From Rhodobiaceae bacterium (lineage in GTDB: Bacteria; Pseudomonadota; Alphaproteobacteria; Rhizobiales; JANQQB01), in contig JANQQB010000278.1 of the NCBI GenBank assembly GCA_028285165.1, positions 1-64,000 of the forward strand: a DNA stretch of 64,000 nucleotides. Reading direction: 5' to 3'. The position numbers and the translations under genes are program-made. Shown here piece after piece: positions 1 to 6,993 of the stretch. Numbering within the stretch: the stretch's first letter is position 1; each line of letters begins with the position of its first letter. Below the pieces are notes generated by a model, which worked only from the letters and a program-made list of their open reading frames with translations, made no database searches and had not been told where the DNA came from.

Positions 1-102
1 TGGAGATAGTCGGCCGTAACCAAGTTCAAGTGAGGTCGTTGCGATAGGGGAAAGTTGTCGCATCTGGCCGGTTCCGGCTCTTTTGTCGGCCTCCTCGGGC
101 AT
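1..102 (-). CDS. possible 5' end of a CDS leaving the left edge
   Basis: A minus-strand frame is open from an ATG at 102 to the window edge (34 codons, beginning MPEEADKRAG and continuing through a second Met at 63). No family is recognisable in so short a piece and no convincing Shine-Dalgarno precedes either Met. A TACAAT hexamer on the minus strand about 35 bases upstream (137-142) could be a -10 element, but no -35 was found at proper spacing. It may equally be a chance open frame. Confidence 0.25.
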   Translation of the reverse strand, partial: MPEEADKRAGTGQMRQLSPIATTSLELGYGRLSP

Positions 103-482
103 GACGCAGGGGTCTGTCCCGAATTCAGTGACGAATATTGTACACCTGGCTAACATTCAGCGCGAGCCCGACGGTGTTTTTTGACAAAACGCCGTCTGGG
201 TCTCCGGACAACCGATGCAGAATTACCCTCCCAAAGGCGTTAACTTACGTCATCTTGCGTTCGTGAACGCCCGTTCCCACGAAGCGATGACCTGGATCTG
301 CACCCTTGGCAGAATTACCGGACCACCGAGCTTCTGACGCCTGTCAGTAGTGTGCCTGCATGACGGTTTTATTACAGGAAATCCGAACGCGGCCGGCGCC
401 GTGAATGCCCCGGAAACGGTCGACAATCTCTGGATGTTCCGGCGCTGTCCGGGAGGCCTTTTCGGTGCAATCCGGCACACCG
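103..482. other. intergenic region without a recognised gene
   Basis: About 380 bases lie between the left-edge open frame and the cytochrome b561 gene. The 76-residue minus-strand and 97-residue plus-strand frames of the track are rich in Arg, Pro and Cys, have no usable ribosome binding site and look like chance frames. A TTTTTTGACAAAA stretch near 176-188 is the only AT-rich patch. Nothing else is supported. Confidence 0.5.
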
Positions 483-1049
483 TCAGCCGGTCACCATGCG
501 CATCAATATGCGGTCGCGGCGCACGAACTGATGATAGAACACCCCGGCTAAATGCAGCACCACCAGAGCGGCGGTGGCCAATCCGAGATAGCCGTGGATC
601 GGCAGAAGGAAATCGGACAGCGGGCGGTTCTTTTCGACGATAGCCGGGAGTTCGAAAAGCCAGAAAACCGTGATCTTTGCCGGATAAGCCGACGTTCCCA
701 CCCAGCCGATGAAAGGGTTCACAAGCAGCAGGGCATAGAGGCTGACATGGACGAATTTGGCCATACCGTGCTGCCAGGCCGGGATGTCGGAGGGCAGGGG
801 ACGGGGCGGATTGAAAAGACGGTATGCGATGCGCACGATTATCAGCACCATCAATACGGCGCCGACGGAGCGGTGATAATCATACAGATTGTTCTTGAGC
901 GTGCTGCCCCATTCCAGTTGCACCATGACAATGCCGGCCGGAACCATGGTCAGGACGCCGATGGCCGTGATCCAGTGCAGCAGCCGTGCCGTTGCCGAAT
1001 AGGCCGGACCGTCCGCCGTCGAGTCTGCCGGGCTGTCAAAGGTGGCCAT
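483..1049 (-). CDS. cytochrome b561 family protein
   Basis: This is a small integral membrane dihaem cytochrome of the bacterial b561 family, expected to move electrons at the inner membrane. Four hydrophobic helices are visible, with His residues in the usual places: LLHW in helix 1, YHRSVG before helix 2, KFVHVSLYALLL in helix 3, and PIHGYLGL and VVLHLAG around helix 4. The length, 188 residues, fits the family. I chose the ATG at 1049 because GGAG lies six bases upstream; the ATG at 1100 gives 17 more residues without a good ribosome site. It follows the pterin-like operon on the same strand after 142 bases and may or may not be co-transcribed. Electron donor and acceptor are unknown. Confidence 0.85.
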   Translation of the reverse strand: MATFDSPADSTADGPAYSATARLLHWITAIGVLTMVPAGIVMVQLEWGSTLKNNLYDYHRSVGAVLMVLIIVRIAYRLFNPPRPLPSDIPAWQHGMAKFVHVSLYALLLVNPFIGWVGTSAYPAKITVFWLFELPAIVEKNRPLSDFLLPIHGYLGLATAALVVLHLAGVFYHQFVRRDRILMRMVTG

Positions 1050-1191
1050 GCCGCACTCCGTGTTCCGGGCGGACTCCGTCGACCGGACCAATCTGGCCAT
1101 GGATCGCCCTCAGTCGACCAGTACATCATGGATGAGCGGAAATTGTGAAGCGCTCGGCGTATCACAAATGCGCGCGGCGTAACGCCGCGCC

Positions 1192-2001
1192 TCAGGACGG
1201 AAAGGCCGCGACGTCGCGATGCCCGACCACGATGCGGGACACGCCGCTGTCGACGGCCTCCAGCCGACGCGTGAGCCAGGCCTGCGCCTGATCCTCCGTC
1301 ACCAGGCCGGTCTCCGCGGCCACATCCGCCCAGCCGGTCAAAAGATCGCGCTGGAGTTCCGCATCTGTCTCGTCCAGGCGCCAATTGGCTTCGCGATCGA
1401 TCACCTTGAAGCGGGCGACGCCAAACAGTTTGACCAGGCGGTCCGCCGCGGTCGGGCCCAGCGCCGGCCCGAAACCCTTGTCGCCCTTCTGGTGCCGGTT
1501 GTGGGCCGCAACGATCCGCGGATCGCTCGGATCCTTCGGAGTGAAAATGACCGAGCCGGTATAGGTCAGCGCCGCGTAGACGGGAATCCGTTCCATCATG
1601 GCATAGGTCACAAGTCGGGAAAGCCAGTCGGCTGAGACAAGATCGAGAAATGCCGATGTCGTGACCAGGTTCGGCTGATGGCTGACAATCCCTGACGGAA
1701 AGCGGTTCAGGTCGACCGAATGCGTCTGCACGTCGAGCCGCGTCTGCCGGGTCTTTTCTGCCTGACGCCGGGCTTCATCGAGAAGGTCGGTGTCGTTGTC
1801 GAACAGATGCCAGGTCTGCTTGACCTCGATCGCCTCGGCCAAAGCGCGAACCGTCGACCCGGTGCCGGATGCAAGATCGGCAACAACCGCCTGCTTTGTC
1901 TTGTTCAGATAGCCGGTTACGATCTCCCGCACCGCCGGGTTGCGCGCGGCATGGTCCGCGGGTTCCCGCAGGTGCAGCCAGTCAGTCGAGAATCCTGTCA
2001 T
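1192..2001 (-). CDS. class I SAM-dependent methyltransferase
   Basis: The 269-residue protein has the Rossmann-type SAM-binding core of class I methyltransferases: VVADLASGTGSTVRAL is motif I and HLFDNDTDLL supplies the acidic residue at the end of strand 2. The substrate cannot be read from the sequence. The track ORF starts at 2139, but the real start is the ATG at 2001, which overlaps the stop of the glycosyltransferase as ATGA and implies translational coupling. It is the last gene of a four-gene operon with an MDR dehydrogenase, a pterin-synthase-like protein and a GT4 enzyme, so it probably methylates the product of that pathway. That role is inference from context. Confidence 0.8.
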   Translation of the reverse strand: MTGFSTDWLHLREPADHAARNPAVREIVTGYLNKTKQAVVADLASGTGSTVRALAEAIEVKQTWHLFDNDTDLLDEARRQAEKTRQTRLDVQTHSVDLNRFPSGIVSHQPNLVTTSAFLDLVSADWLSRLVTYAMMERIPVYAALTYTGSVIFTPKDPSDPRIVAAHNRHQKGDKGFGPALGPTAADRLVKLFGVARFKVIDREANWRLDETDAELQRDLLTGWADVAAETGLVTEDQAQAWLTRRLEAVDSGVSRIVVGHRDVAAFPS

Positions 2002-3068
2002 GCGACCTGCTCCAGGATGGATGCGAAGCGGTGCGCAGCATCCTCCCAGGTTTGAAATGCGGCTCCTGACCTGCGTGCCTGTTCCGCCGCTTTCTGTCTG
2101 GCCTGTCCGTCTTCCAGCATGGTGCGCAGGGCGTCGCACAGACCTGTCGGATTATCCGGTGCAACCAGCAGTCCCGTGCCCGGCGGAACGGTCGAGGTGA
2201 TGGCGCCGCCGGTTGTCCCGATCACCGGCAAACCATGCAGGACCGCTTCAGCATAGGCCATCCCATATCCCTCATAATGCGATGCGAGCGCAAACAGGTC
2301 GCTGGACAGATAGGCGTCGCGCAAAGCCTGGTCGGGGACTGCACCGGTCAGGACGACCCTGTCGTGCAGACCGTTGTCTGCGATCAGAGACCGCAACAAC
2401 CGGGTATGGTCCGGATCGCGGTCGTCGGCTCCGACGATGGTCAATGTCCAGTCCAGCGCGGTCAGCTCCGCCAGCGCGGTGATCAGCCGGTCATGTCCCT
2501 TGCGGGGGACAAGGCTGCCGACCGAGAGAATGCGCACGGGACCGTCCCGTTCGATGGGCGGAAGCGTTTCGGGACGGTCGAAACCCGGTTCGACGGTCCA
2601 GACATTGTGCGCCTCGACAGAGAAGTCTTCACACACACGGGTCTTGGTCTCGGGGCTCGTCGTAATCACGCCGCGAACGCGGGACAGGGCGATGCGCTCG
2701 CTTTCGAACAGATCGCGGCGTTGCTCCTCCGTAAGCCCGGTCTCAAGGTACAGCGGGTGGTGCACCAGCGCCAGCAAGGGCCGACGCTCCGACAGGTGTG
2801 CGGCGGTCTCCGGCATGACACCGAGTGCCAGGCCGTCGACGACCAGAACCGACGGATTGCCGTCGCCAAGCAGGTAATCCTGCGCTCGCTGCAAGGTTTG
2901 CGGCTCGGGAAACGGGAAACCGGTGCCGACGTCCAATACGGTCACTGTCCAGCCGTCGGCGTCGAGACCGGAAAGGATCTTCTTGTCGTACAAGAAGCCA
3001 CCCGTCGGCGTCTGTAAACTGCCCGGAACCGCAAAAGTGAGATGTCTATGAGACTGTGTCGAGGTCAA
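1998..3068 (-). CDS. glycosyltransferase family 4 (GT-B fold)
   Basis: The 356-residue protein is a GT4-type retaining glycosyltransferase. The C-terminal nucleotide-sugar-binding half starts at about residue 180 with VRILSVGSLVPRKGHDRLI and carries the EX7E motif in EGYGMAYAE; the N-terminal acceptor domain includes the usual VHHPLYLE region. There is no signal peptide or membrane helix, so it is cytoplasmic. The start is a TTG at 3068 that overlaps the preceding stop (TTGA), with a purine-rich AGGCGG upstream; no other start would keep the N-terminal strand. Coupling to a pterin-synthase-like gene suggests a small aromatic or pterin-like acceptor rather than lipopolysaccharide, which is inference. 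Confidence 0.85.
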   Translation of the reverse strand: MTSTQSHRHLTFAVPGSLQTPTGGFLYDKKILSGLDADGWTVTVLDVGTGFPFPEPQTLQRAQDYLLGDGNPSVLVVDGLALGVMPETAAHLSERRPLLALVHHPLYLETGLTEEQRRDLFESERIALSRVRGVITTSPETKTRVCEDFSVEAHNVWTVEPGFDRPETLPPIERDGPVRILSVGSLVPRKGHDRLITALAELTALDWTLTIVGADDRDPDHTRLLRSLIADNGLHDRVVLTGAVPDQALRDAYLSSDLFALASHYEGYGMAYAEAVLHGLPVIGTTGGAITSTVPPGTGLLVAPDNPTGLCDALRTMLEDGQARQKAAEQARRSGAAFQTWEDAAHRFASILEQVA

Positions 3069-3466
3069 TAAAGATCCGCCTCGTACCAGGCGCGGGCCAC
3101 ATGGGATTCGGAAATCGTCACACGGATCGCCTTCAATTGCCTGCCCGGGCGTCCGAGGCCATCGGCGCGCGCCGCTTCGGCCAGCCCGTCATAGACATGG
3201 CGGGTCAGGAATTCCGTCGTGGTGTTGCGGCCGGCAAATTCCGGCATGTCGTCGAGATTCTTGTAATTGATCGGCTCAAGAACAGATCTCAGGACATCGT
3301 GCGCCCGGCCGATATCGATCACGATGCCGTTCTCGTCCAGTGTTTCGGCGATGAAACACGCGTCGATGACAAAGGTCGCCCCGTGGAGATTCTGCGCCGG
3401 GCCGAACACGTCGCCCCGAAAACTATGGGCGATCATGACGTGATCGCGCACTTCAACGGCATACAT
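3065..3466 (-). CDS. divergent 6-pyruvoyl-tetrahydropterin synthase / QueD-like protein
   Basis: The 133-residue protein has the length and layout of the PTPS/QueD fold: MIAHSF near the N-terminus, LHGATF where the family has HGH, NTTTEFL for the usual PTSEN-type segment, and a C-terminal VTISESHVARAWY with the substrate-binding Glu. Key residues differ. The catalytic Cys four residues before the HGH is Ala, the last zinc His is Ala (HGA), and the LDH segment is INYKN. So the fold looks kept but the classical zinc site and nucleophile are not. A strong GGAG site precedes the ATG. It overlaps the glycosyltransferase by four bases. The chemistry may differ from both BH4 and queuosine synthesis. 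Confidence 0.75.
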   Translation of the reverse strand: MYAVEVRDHVMIAHSFRGDVFGPAQNLHGATFVIDACFIAETLDENGIVIDIGRAHDVLRSVLEPINYKNLDDMPEFAGRNTTTEFLTRHVYDGLAEAARADGLGRPGRQLKAIRVTISESHVARAWYEADLY

Positions 3467-3531
3467 GAACTTCTCCTTCCAGGTTGCGCAACATTCCGGG
3501 GCGACCGATGACCGAGATGCGCCACTTCGGA

Positions 3532-4533
3532 CTAATCATAAAAACTGCCTCGGTCGTAGGTGATGCGATGGCACAGACCGCCGGCGCCGGGCGCCAGCCA
3601 TTCTGCGAGACGGACGGGCGCCTCGCGAAACGGACATGATGAATCGAGGAGGGCGTCAAGGCGGCTGTCGTCTAAAAGCGTCATTGCGGCGGAAAGACGG
3701 CGTCGATGGTCCCAGCGCGCGCGCCGCGGTGCGGAAACGGAGCCGACCTGGCTGGCGATCAGCCGCAGCCGGTTCGCATGAAACGTGCCGCCCAGTTCGA
3801 CCGATACGCTGCTTTCTCCGTACCACGACAGCTCAACGATGTCGGATTCGAACCCGGCCAGTGACAGCGCCGTTTGCAATCCGCTTTCGCTGGCACTTGC
3901 GTGGAAGACGATATCGAACGGTCCGCCAAGATCGGAATCGGCACGCCGAAACGGCACGTCAAGCCGTTCGGCGACTGTCTCGCGAGCGGGATTGACGTCG
4001 ATCAGGCAGACGTCGCTGCCGGGCAGGCGCGCGGCCAGGTAGGCCGTCAGGCAACCCACGACGCCGGCTCCGACGACGGCAATCCGGTCGGCGGGACCGG
4101 CGCCGGCATCCCAGATCGCGTTCAGCGCGGTCTCCATATTAGCTGCGAGGACGGCCCGATGATCAGGAATTCTGACAGGGATTTCAGTCAATTTATCGCG
4201 ATTGAGGACAAACAGGGTCTGGTGCGGATGCAAGCAAAACACGTTTTTTTCAACAAGTTGCGAGCAACCGCCAACAACCCGTCCAACCATCGCATACCCG
4301 TATTTGACGGGGTACGGAAAGGTACCCTCCTGGCCGGGCGCGCGCATGCGCGAATGCTCCGACTTCGGAATTTTCCCTTGAAATACAAGGCTTTCCGTTC
4401 CCCGGCTTACGCCGCTGACAAGCGCCTCAACCAAAACTTCATCCGGGCCCGGGTCCGAAAGGGGCGCCGGCCGAATGATCGCCTTCGGTCCCGCGTCGTA
4501 CCAGATCGCGGCCGCTTCGTTCACATTTTCCAT
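3532..4533 (-). CDS. zinc-type MDR dehydrogenase-like oxidoreductase
   Basis: The 333-residue protein belongs to the medium-chain dehydrogenase/reductase superfamily. The N-terminal GroES-like part contains EALVSGVSRGTE and YGYAMVGRV; the cofactor domain begins at about residue 150 with the dinucleotide motif VVGAGVVGCLTA followed by the acidic LIDVNP that suggests NAD preference. The usual Cys/His catalytic zinc ligands are not evident, so it may be zinc-free. It is the first gene of the operon, 65 bases ahead of the pterin-synthase-like gene, and faces mdoH across 100 bases. The substrate is presumably the intermediate handled by its operon partners (inference). Confidence 0.8.
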   Translation of the reverse strand: MENVNEAAAIWYDAGPKAIIRPAPLSDPGPDEVLVEALVSGVSRGTESLVFQGKIPKSEHSRMRAPGQEGTFPYPVKYGYAMVGRVVGGCSQLVEKNVFCLHPHQTLFVLNRDKLTEIPVRIPDHRAVLAANMETALNAIWDAGAGPADRIAVVGAGVVGCLTAYLAARLPGSDVCLIDVNPARETVAERLDVPFRRADSDLGGPFDIVFHASASESGLQTALSLAGFESDIVELSWYGESSVSVELGGTFHANRLRLIASQVGSVSAPRRARWDHRRRLSAAMTLLDDSRLDALLDSSCPFREAPVRLAEWLAPGAGGLCHRITYDRGSFYD

Positions 4534-4634
4534 GGCTAAACGTGTCTTGTTTGCATCGCAATATGGCCTTCCCCTCGTCGTAATCGCGCATTAGATACCG
4601 CGACCAGTCAGTCCTGCCCAAAGGGTTTTTCTAC

Positions 4635-6491
4635 ATGCCATCTGTGGTGCCTCATTCGGGATCCCGCGGTCTTTCGAATTCCGAAACGCTCGTCCTGCAA
4701 AGACGACGCGTGTTTGCTTTGCTTGTTCTGTCGACGATAGCCGGGCTGGTCGCCTTGATGGGCTATACCCTTTCACGGGGCGGTATTTCCGCTCCGGAGT
4801 GGCTTTTATTGGCATGTTTTACAGTCACGCTTCCCTGGACGGTCATCGGCTTTTGGAACGCGGTTATCGGACTGGCGGTCATGCGGCTGGCAAAGGATCC
4901 GGCCCGGCATGTCTTGCCCGCGCTCGGTGCGGTTTCTGACACACAGCAGATCACCGCGTCCACTGCCATGCTGGTCTGCATCCGCAACGAAGAGGTCGAT
5001 ACGGTCTTCCGGAACGTGGCCGCGATGATCGACGGACTCATTCGTGCGGGGCACGGCGAGAAATTCCATTTTTACGTCCTGAGCGACACCGATCAGGCCG
5101 ATATCGCGGCCGATGAAGACGCGGCCTTTGCAGAGCTGCAGCGCCGGTCTGGCGACCGGATCGCGCTGACATACCGTCGGCGCGAACAAAATCCCGGTTA
5201 CAAGGCCGGCAACATTCGCGACTTCTGCGACCGCTGGGGCAACCAGCACGATTTTGCCCTGACACTCGACGCCGACAGCTACATGACGACGGACGCGATC
5301 CTGCGCCTCGTCCGGCTGATGCAGGCGGATCCGAAGATCGGGATCGCCCAGAGCCTCGTCACGGGATTGCCGAGCACCAGCGCGTTTGCCCGCATATTCC
5401 AGTTCGGCATGCGCCACGGCATGCGCTCCTACACGATCGGCAGTGCCTGGTGGCAGGGAGATTGCGGTCCGTATTGGGGGCATAATGCCGTTATCCGGCT
5501 GAAACCCTTCATGGAGCACTGCCATTTGCCGGTGCTTTCCGGCAAGCCGCCGCTCGGTGGCTGGATCCTGAGCCACGACCAGATCGAGGCCGTGCTGATG
5601 CGGCGCGCCGGATATGACGTGCGTGTCGTCGCCGACGATCAGGGCAGTTGGGAGGAGAACCCGACGACGCTGCCGGAATTCATTCGGCGCGACCTGCGCT
5701 GGTGTCAGGGCAACATGCAATATTTCAAGCTGCTCGGAATGACCGGTCTGAAACCGGTCAGCCGAATACAGCTGGTCCTGGCAATCCTGATGTTCCTCGG
5801 GGCACCGGCCTGGATCCTTTTCGTCATCACCGTGTCGCTGCTCTACGCCTTGTCGTCGTCGCCGGCCGAACTCCTGTGGCCGGGCACCGGTTCTGCGATT
5901 TTCGCCATCATCATGACGATGGTCTTTGCGCCGAAGATCGCCAGCCTGGTCGACACGATGCTGCGGCGTGAGACGCGGCGGAGCTATGGTGGCGGCTTCC
6001 GCCTCATGACAAGCGCTGTCGTTGAAATCGTATTCTCCGTGCTTCTGGCACCTATCATGGCCGTCATCCAAACGGTGTTCCTGGCCGGTCTCCCGTTCGG
6101 CCGCAAGATCGGCTGGCCGTCGCAGCAGCGCACCAGTCATGCCGTACCGATGGCCGTTGCCGTCAAACGTCTCTGGATGCCGACCGTTTTCGGCGCGATT
6201 TCCATGGCGTGGCTGTACAACGGGTTCACGATGGCCACGCTGTTTGCCCTGCCGGTCTTCCTCGGTCCGCTTCTGGCCATCCCGTTTGCGATGGGATCGG
6301 CATGGCAACCGGTCGGCGCGGTCCTCACGCGCCTCGGCCTGGCCGCCGTGCCGGAAGAATATACCAGGCCGCCGGCCCTGCTGCCGCTTCACCTGGAGGC
6401 CATGGGATCGATCGCGCCGGAGGTCGAACCGGAAACCGGTCTGCAGGGCGAGGGCGCGCTGCAACCGGTCTCACAAACGATCAACAGCTGA
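4635..6491 (+). CDS. mdoH: glucans biosynthesis glucosyltransferase (MdoH/OpgH)
   Basis: This inner-membrane GT2 enzyme elongates the beta-glucan backbone of osmoregulated periplasmic glucans from UDP-glucose. Two N-terminal membrane segments are followed by the catalytic domain: CIRNEE, the DXD-like LDADSYM, and QGDCGPYWGHNA; the C-terminal part has RRDLRWCQGNMQYF (the Q/RXXRW processivity motif) and then a cluster of membrane helices. At 618 residues it matches the short alphaproteobacterial OpgH rather than the roughly 850-residue enterobacterial one. No mdoG/opgG lies next to it in the window. The ATG at 4635 is the first Met and has no strong ribosome site. Confidence 0.92.
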   Translation: MPSVVPHSGSRGLSNSETLVLQRRRVFALLVLSTIAGLVALMGYTLSRGGISAPEWLLLACFTVTLPWTVIGFWNAVIGLAVMRLAKDPARHVLPALGAVSDTQQITASTAMLVCIRNEEVDTVFRNVAAMIDGLIRAGHGEKFHFYVLSDTDQADIAADEDAAFAELQRRSGDRIALTYRRREQNPGYKAGNIRDFCDRWGNQHDFALTLDADSYMTTDAILRLVRLMQADPKIGIAQSLVTGLPSTSAFARIFQFGMRHGMRSYTIGSAWWQGDCGPYWGHNAVIRLKPFMEHCHLPVLSGKPPLGGWILSHDQIEAVLMRRAGYDVRVVADDQGSWEENPTTLPEFIRRDLRWCQGNMQYFKLLGMTGLKPVSRIQLVLAILMFLGAPAWILFVITVSLLYALSSSPAELLWPGTGSAIFAIIMTMVFAPKIASLVDTMLRRETRRSYGGGFRLMTSAVVEIVFSVLLAPIMAVIQTVFLAGLPFGRKIGWPSQQRTSHAVPMAVAVKRLWMPTVFGAISMAWLYNGFTMATLFALPVFLGPLLAIPFAMGSAWQPVGAVLTRLGLAAVPEEYTRPPALLPLHLEAMGSIAPEVEPETGLQGEGALQPVSQTINS

Positions 6492-6610
6492 TGCGGTCGT
6501 GCAATTCGGCAACAGGTCTTTCGAATTTCGACCGCGCTGCGGCATGAGACGATTTGGAGGCTTTGGGACGGATTGATTCGGCCCCATACTCGGTCTCGTC
6601 AGCAACTATC

Positions 6611-6627
6611 AGAAAGGAGGTGATCCA
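6611..6627 (+). promoter_or_regulatory. extended Shine-Dalgarno, exact complement of the 16S 3' end
   Basis: The leader AGAAAGGAGGTGATCCA ends at the base before the small ORF's ATG. Its reverse complement, TGGATCACCTCCTTTCT, is the standard 3' terminus of bacterial 16S rRNA running slightly into the spacer. The GGAGG core sits seven bases before the ATG, an ideal spacing. Typical ribosome sites in this window show only four to six complementary bases, so a 17-base match is exceptional. Confidence 0.8.
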
Positions 6628-6720
6628 ATGTCTAGTGGGAATACGGCAATTCGCCAGTGCCTTTTCGGGGGTCCGGACAGTGGAGCAGCCTTCACCATTC
6701 GGGTGTCCCGAGCAATCTAA
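6628..6720 (+). CDS. small ORF of 30 codons with optimal ribosome binding site
   Basis: The frame starts ATGTCTAGTGGG and ends in TAA, encoding a 30-residue peptide that begins MSSGNTAIRQCLF and ends RVSRAI. It is absent from the ORF track because of its length. Support is the exact anti-16S leader at perfect spacing and a strong intrinsic terminator 31 bases after the stop, so leader, ORF and terminator form a compact unit of their own. The peptide has one Cys, a Gly/Pro-rich centre (FGGPDSG) and a basic C-terminus, with no signal peptide or membrane helix. I do not recognise the family. A regulatory RNA that contacts ribosomes is an alternative reading. Confidence 0.6.
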   Translation: MSSGNTAIRQCLFGGPDSGAAFTIRVSRAI

Positions 6721-6751
6721 TCCAGAGGCAAGGTGAATTCCTTATCTCACG

Positions 6752-6780
6752 GAAAGGCCGCTTCGGCGGCCTTTCTTTTT
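6752..6780 (+). terminator. rho-independent terminator
   Basis: GAAAGGCCGC and GCGGCCTTTC form a perfect 10-bp stem around a TTCG tetraloop, followed at once by TTTTT. It closes the small-ORF transcription unit and any read-through from mdoH, well before the GGDEF-EAL gene. Confidence 0.92.
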
Positions 6781-6901
6781 GCCGACGATAGTCCGGCCCG
6801 CCCCGGATCCAGAGTATCGAAGCGGTCGAGTTTGACTAAAACCCTATCGATCCCGACGGCCTCTTCCTAACCCTGCGCCGACAGGTGGCGACATTACTTT
6901 A

Positions 6902-6915
6902 AATTGAAAACAATT
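6902..6915. promoter_or_regulatory. AT-rich inverted repeat upstream of the GGDEF-EAL gene
   Basis: AATTGAAAACAATT is a perfect 5-4-5 inverted repeat about 80 bases before the start codon, inside the only AT-rich stretch of that spacer. It could be an operator or part of a promoter; no protein can be assigned. Confidence 0.3.
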
Positions 6916-6993
6916 CCTTTGCGCTTTTGAAGGACGCGCCGCCGATCCTTGCGCGATGTTGCCGAATACTGTTTTCGCGGAGGGACATGCCTG

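Noticed and set aside
250-643. Overlapping frames of 76 (-) and 97 (+) residues near the left end
   Set aside because: Arg/Pro-rich products, no ribosome site, and one overlaps the cytochrome b561 gene antisense.
4806-6464. 552-residue minus-strand frame opposite mdoH
   Set aside because: Shadow of mdoH on the opposite strand; its His/Arg/Asp-rich composition is an artefact of GC-rich codons.
6554-6736. 60-residue plus-strand frame over the small ORF
   Set aside because: A different frame from the 30-codon ORF, without a ribosome site; the shorter frame has the perfect leader.
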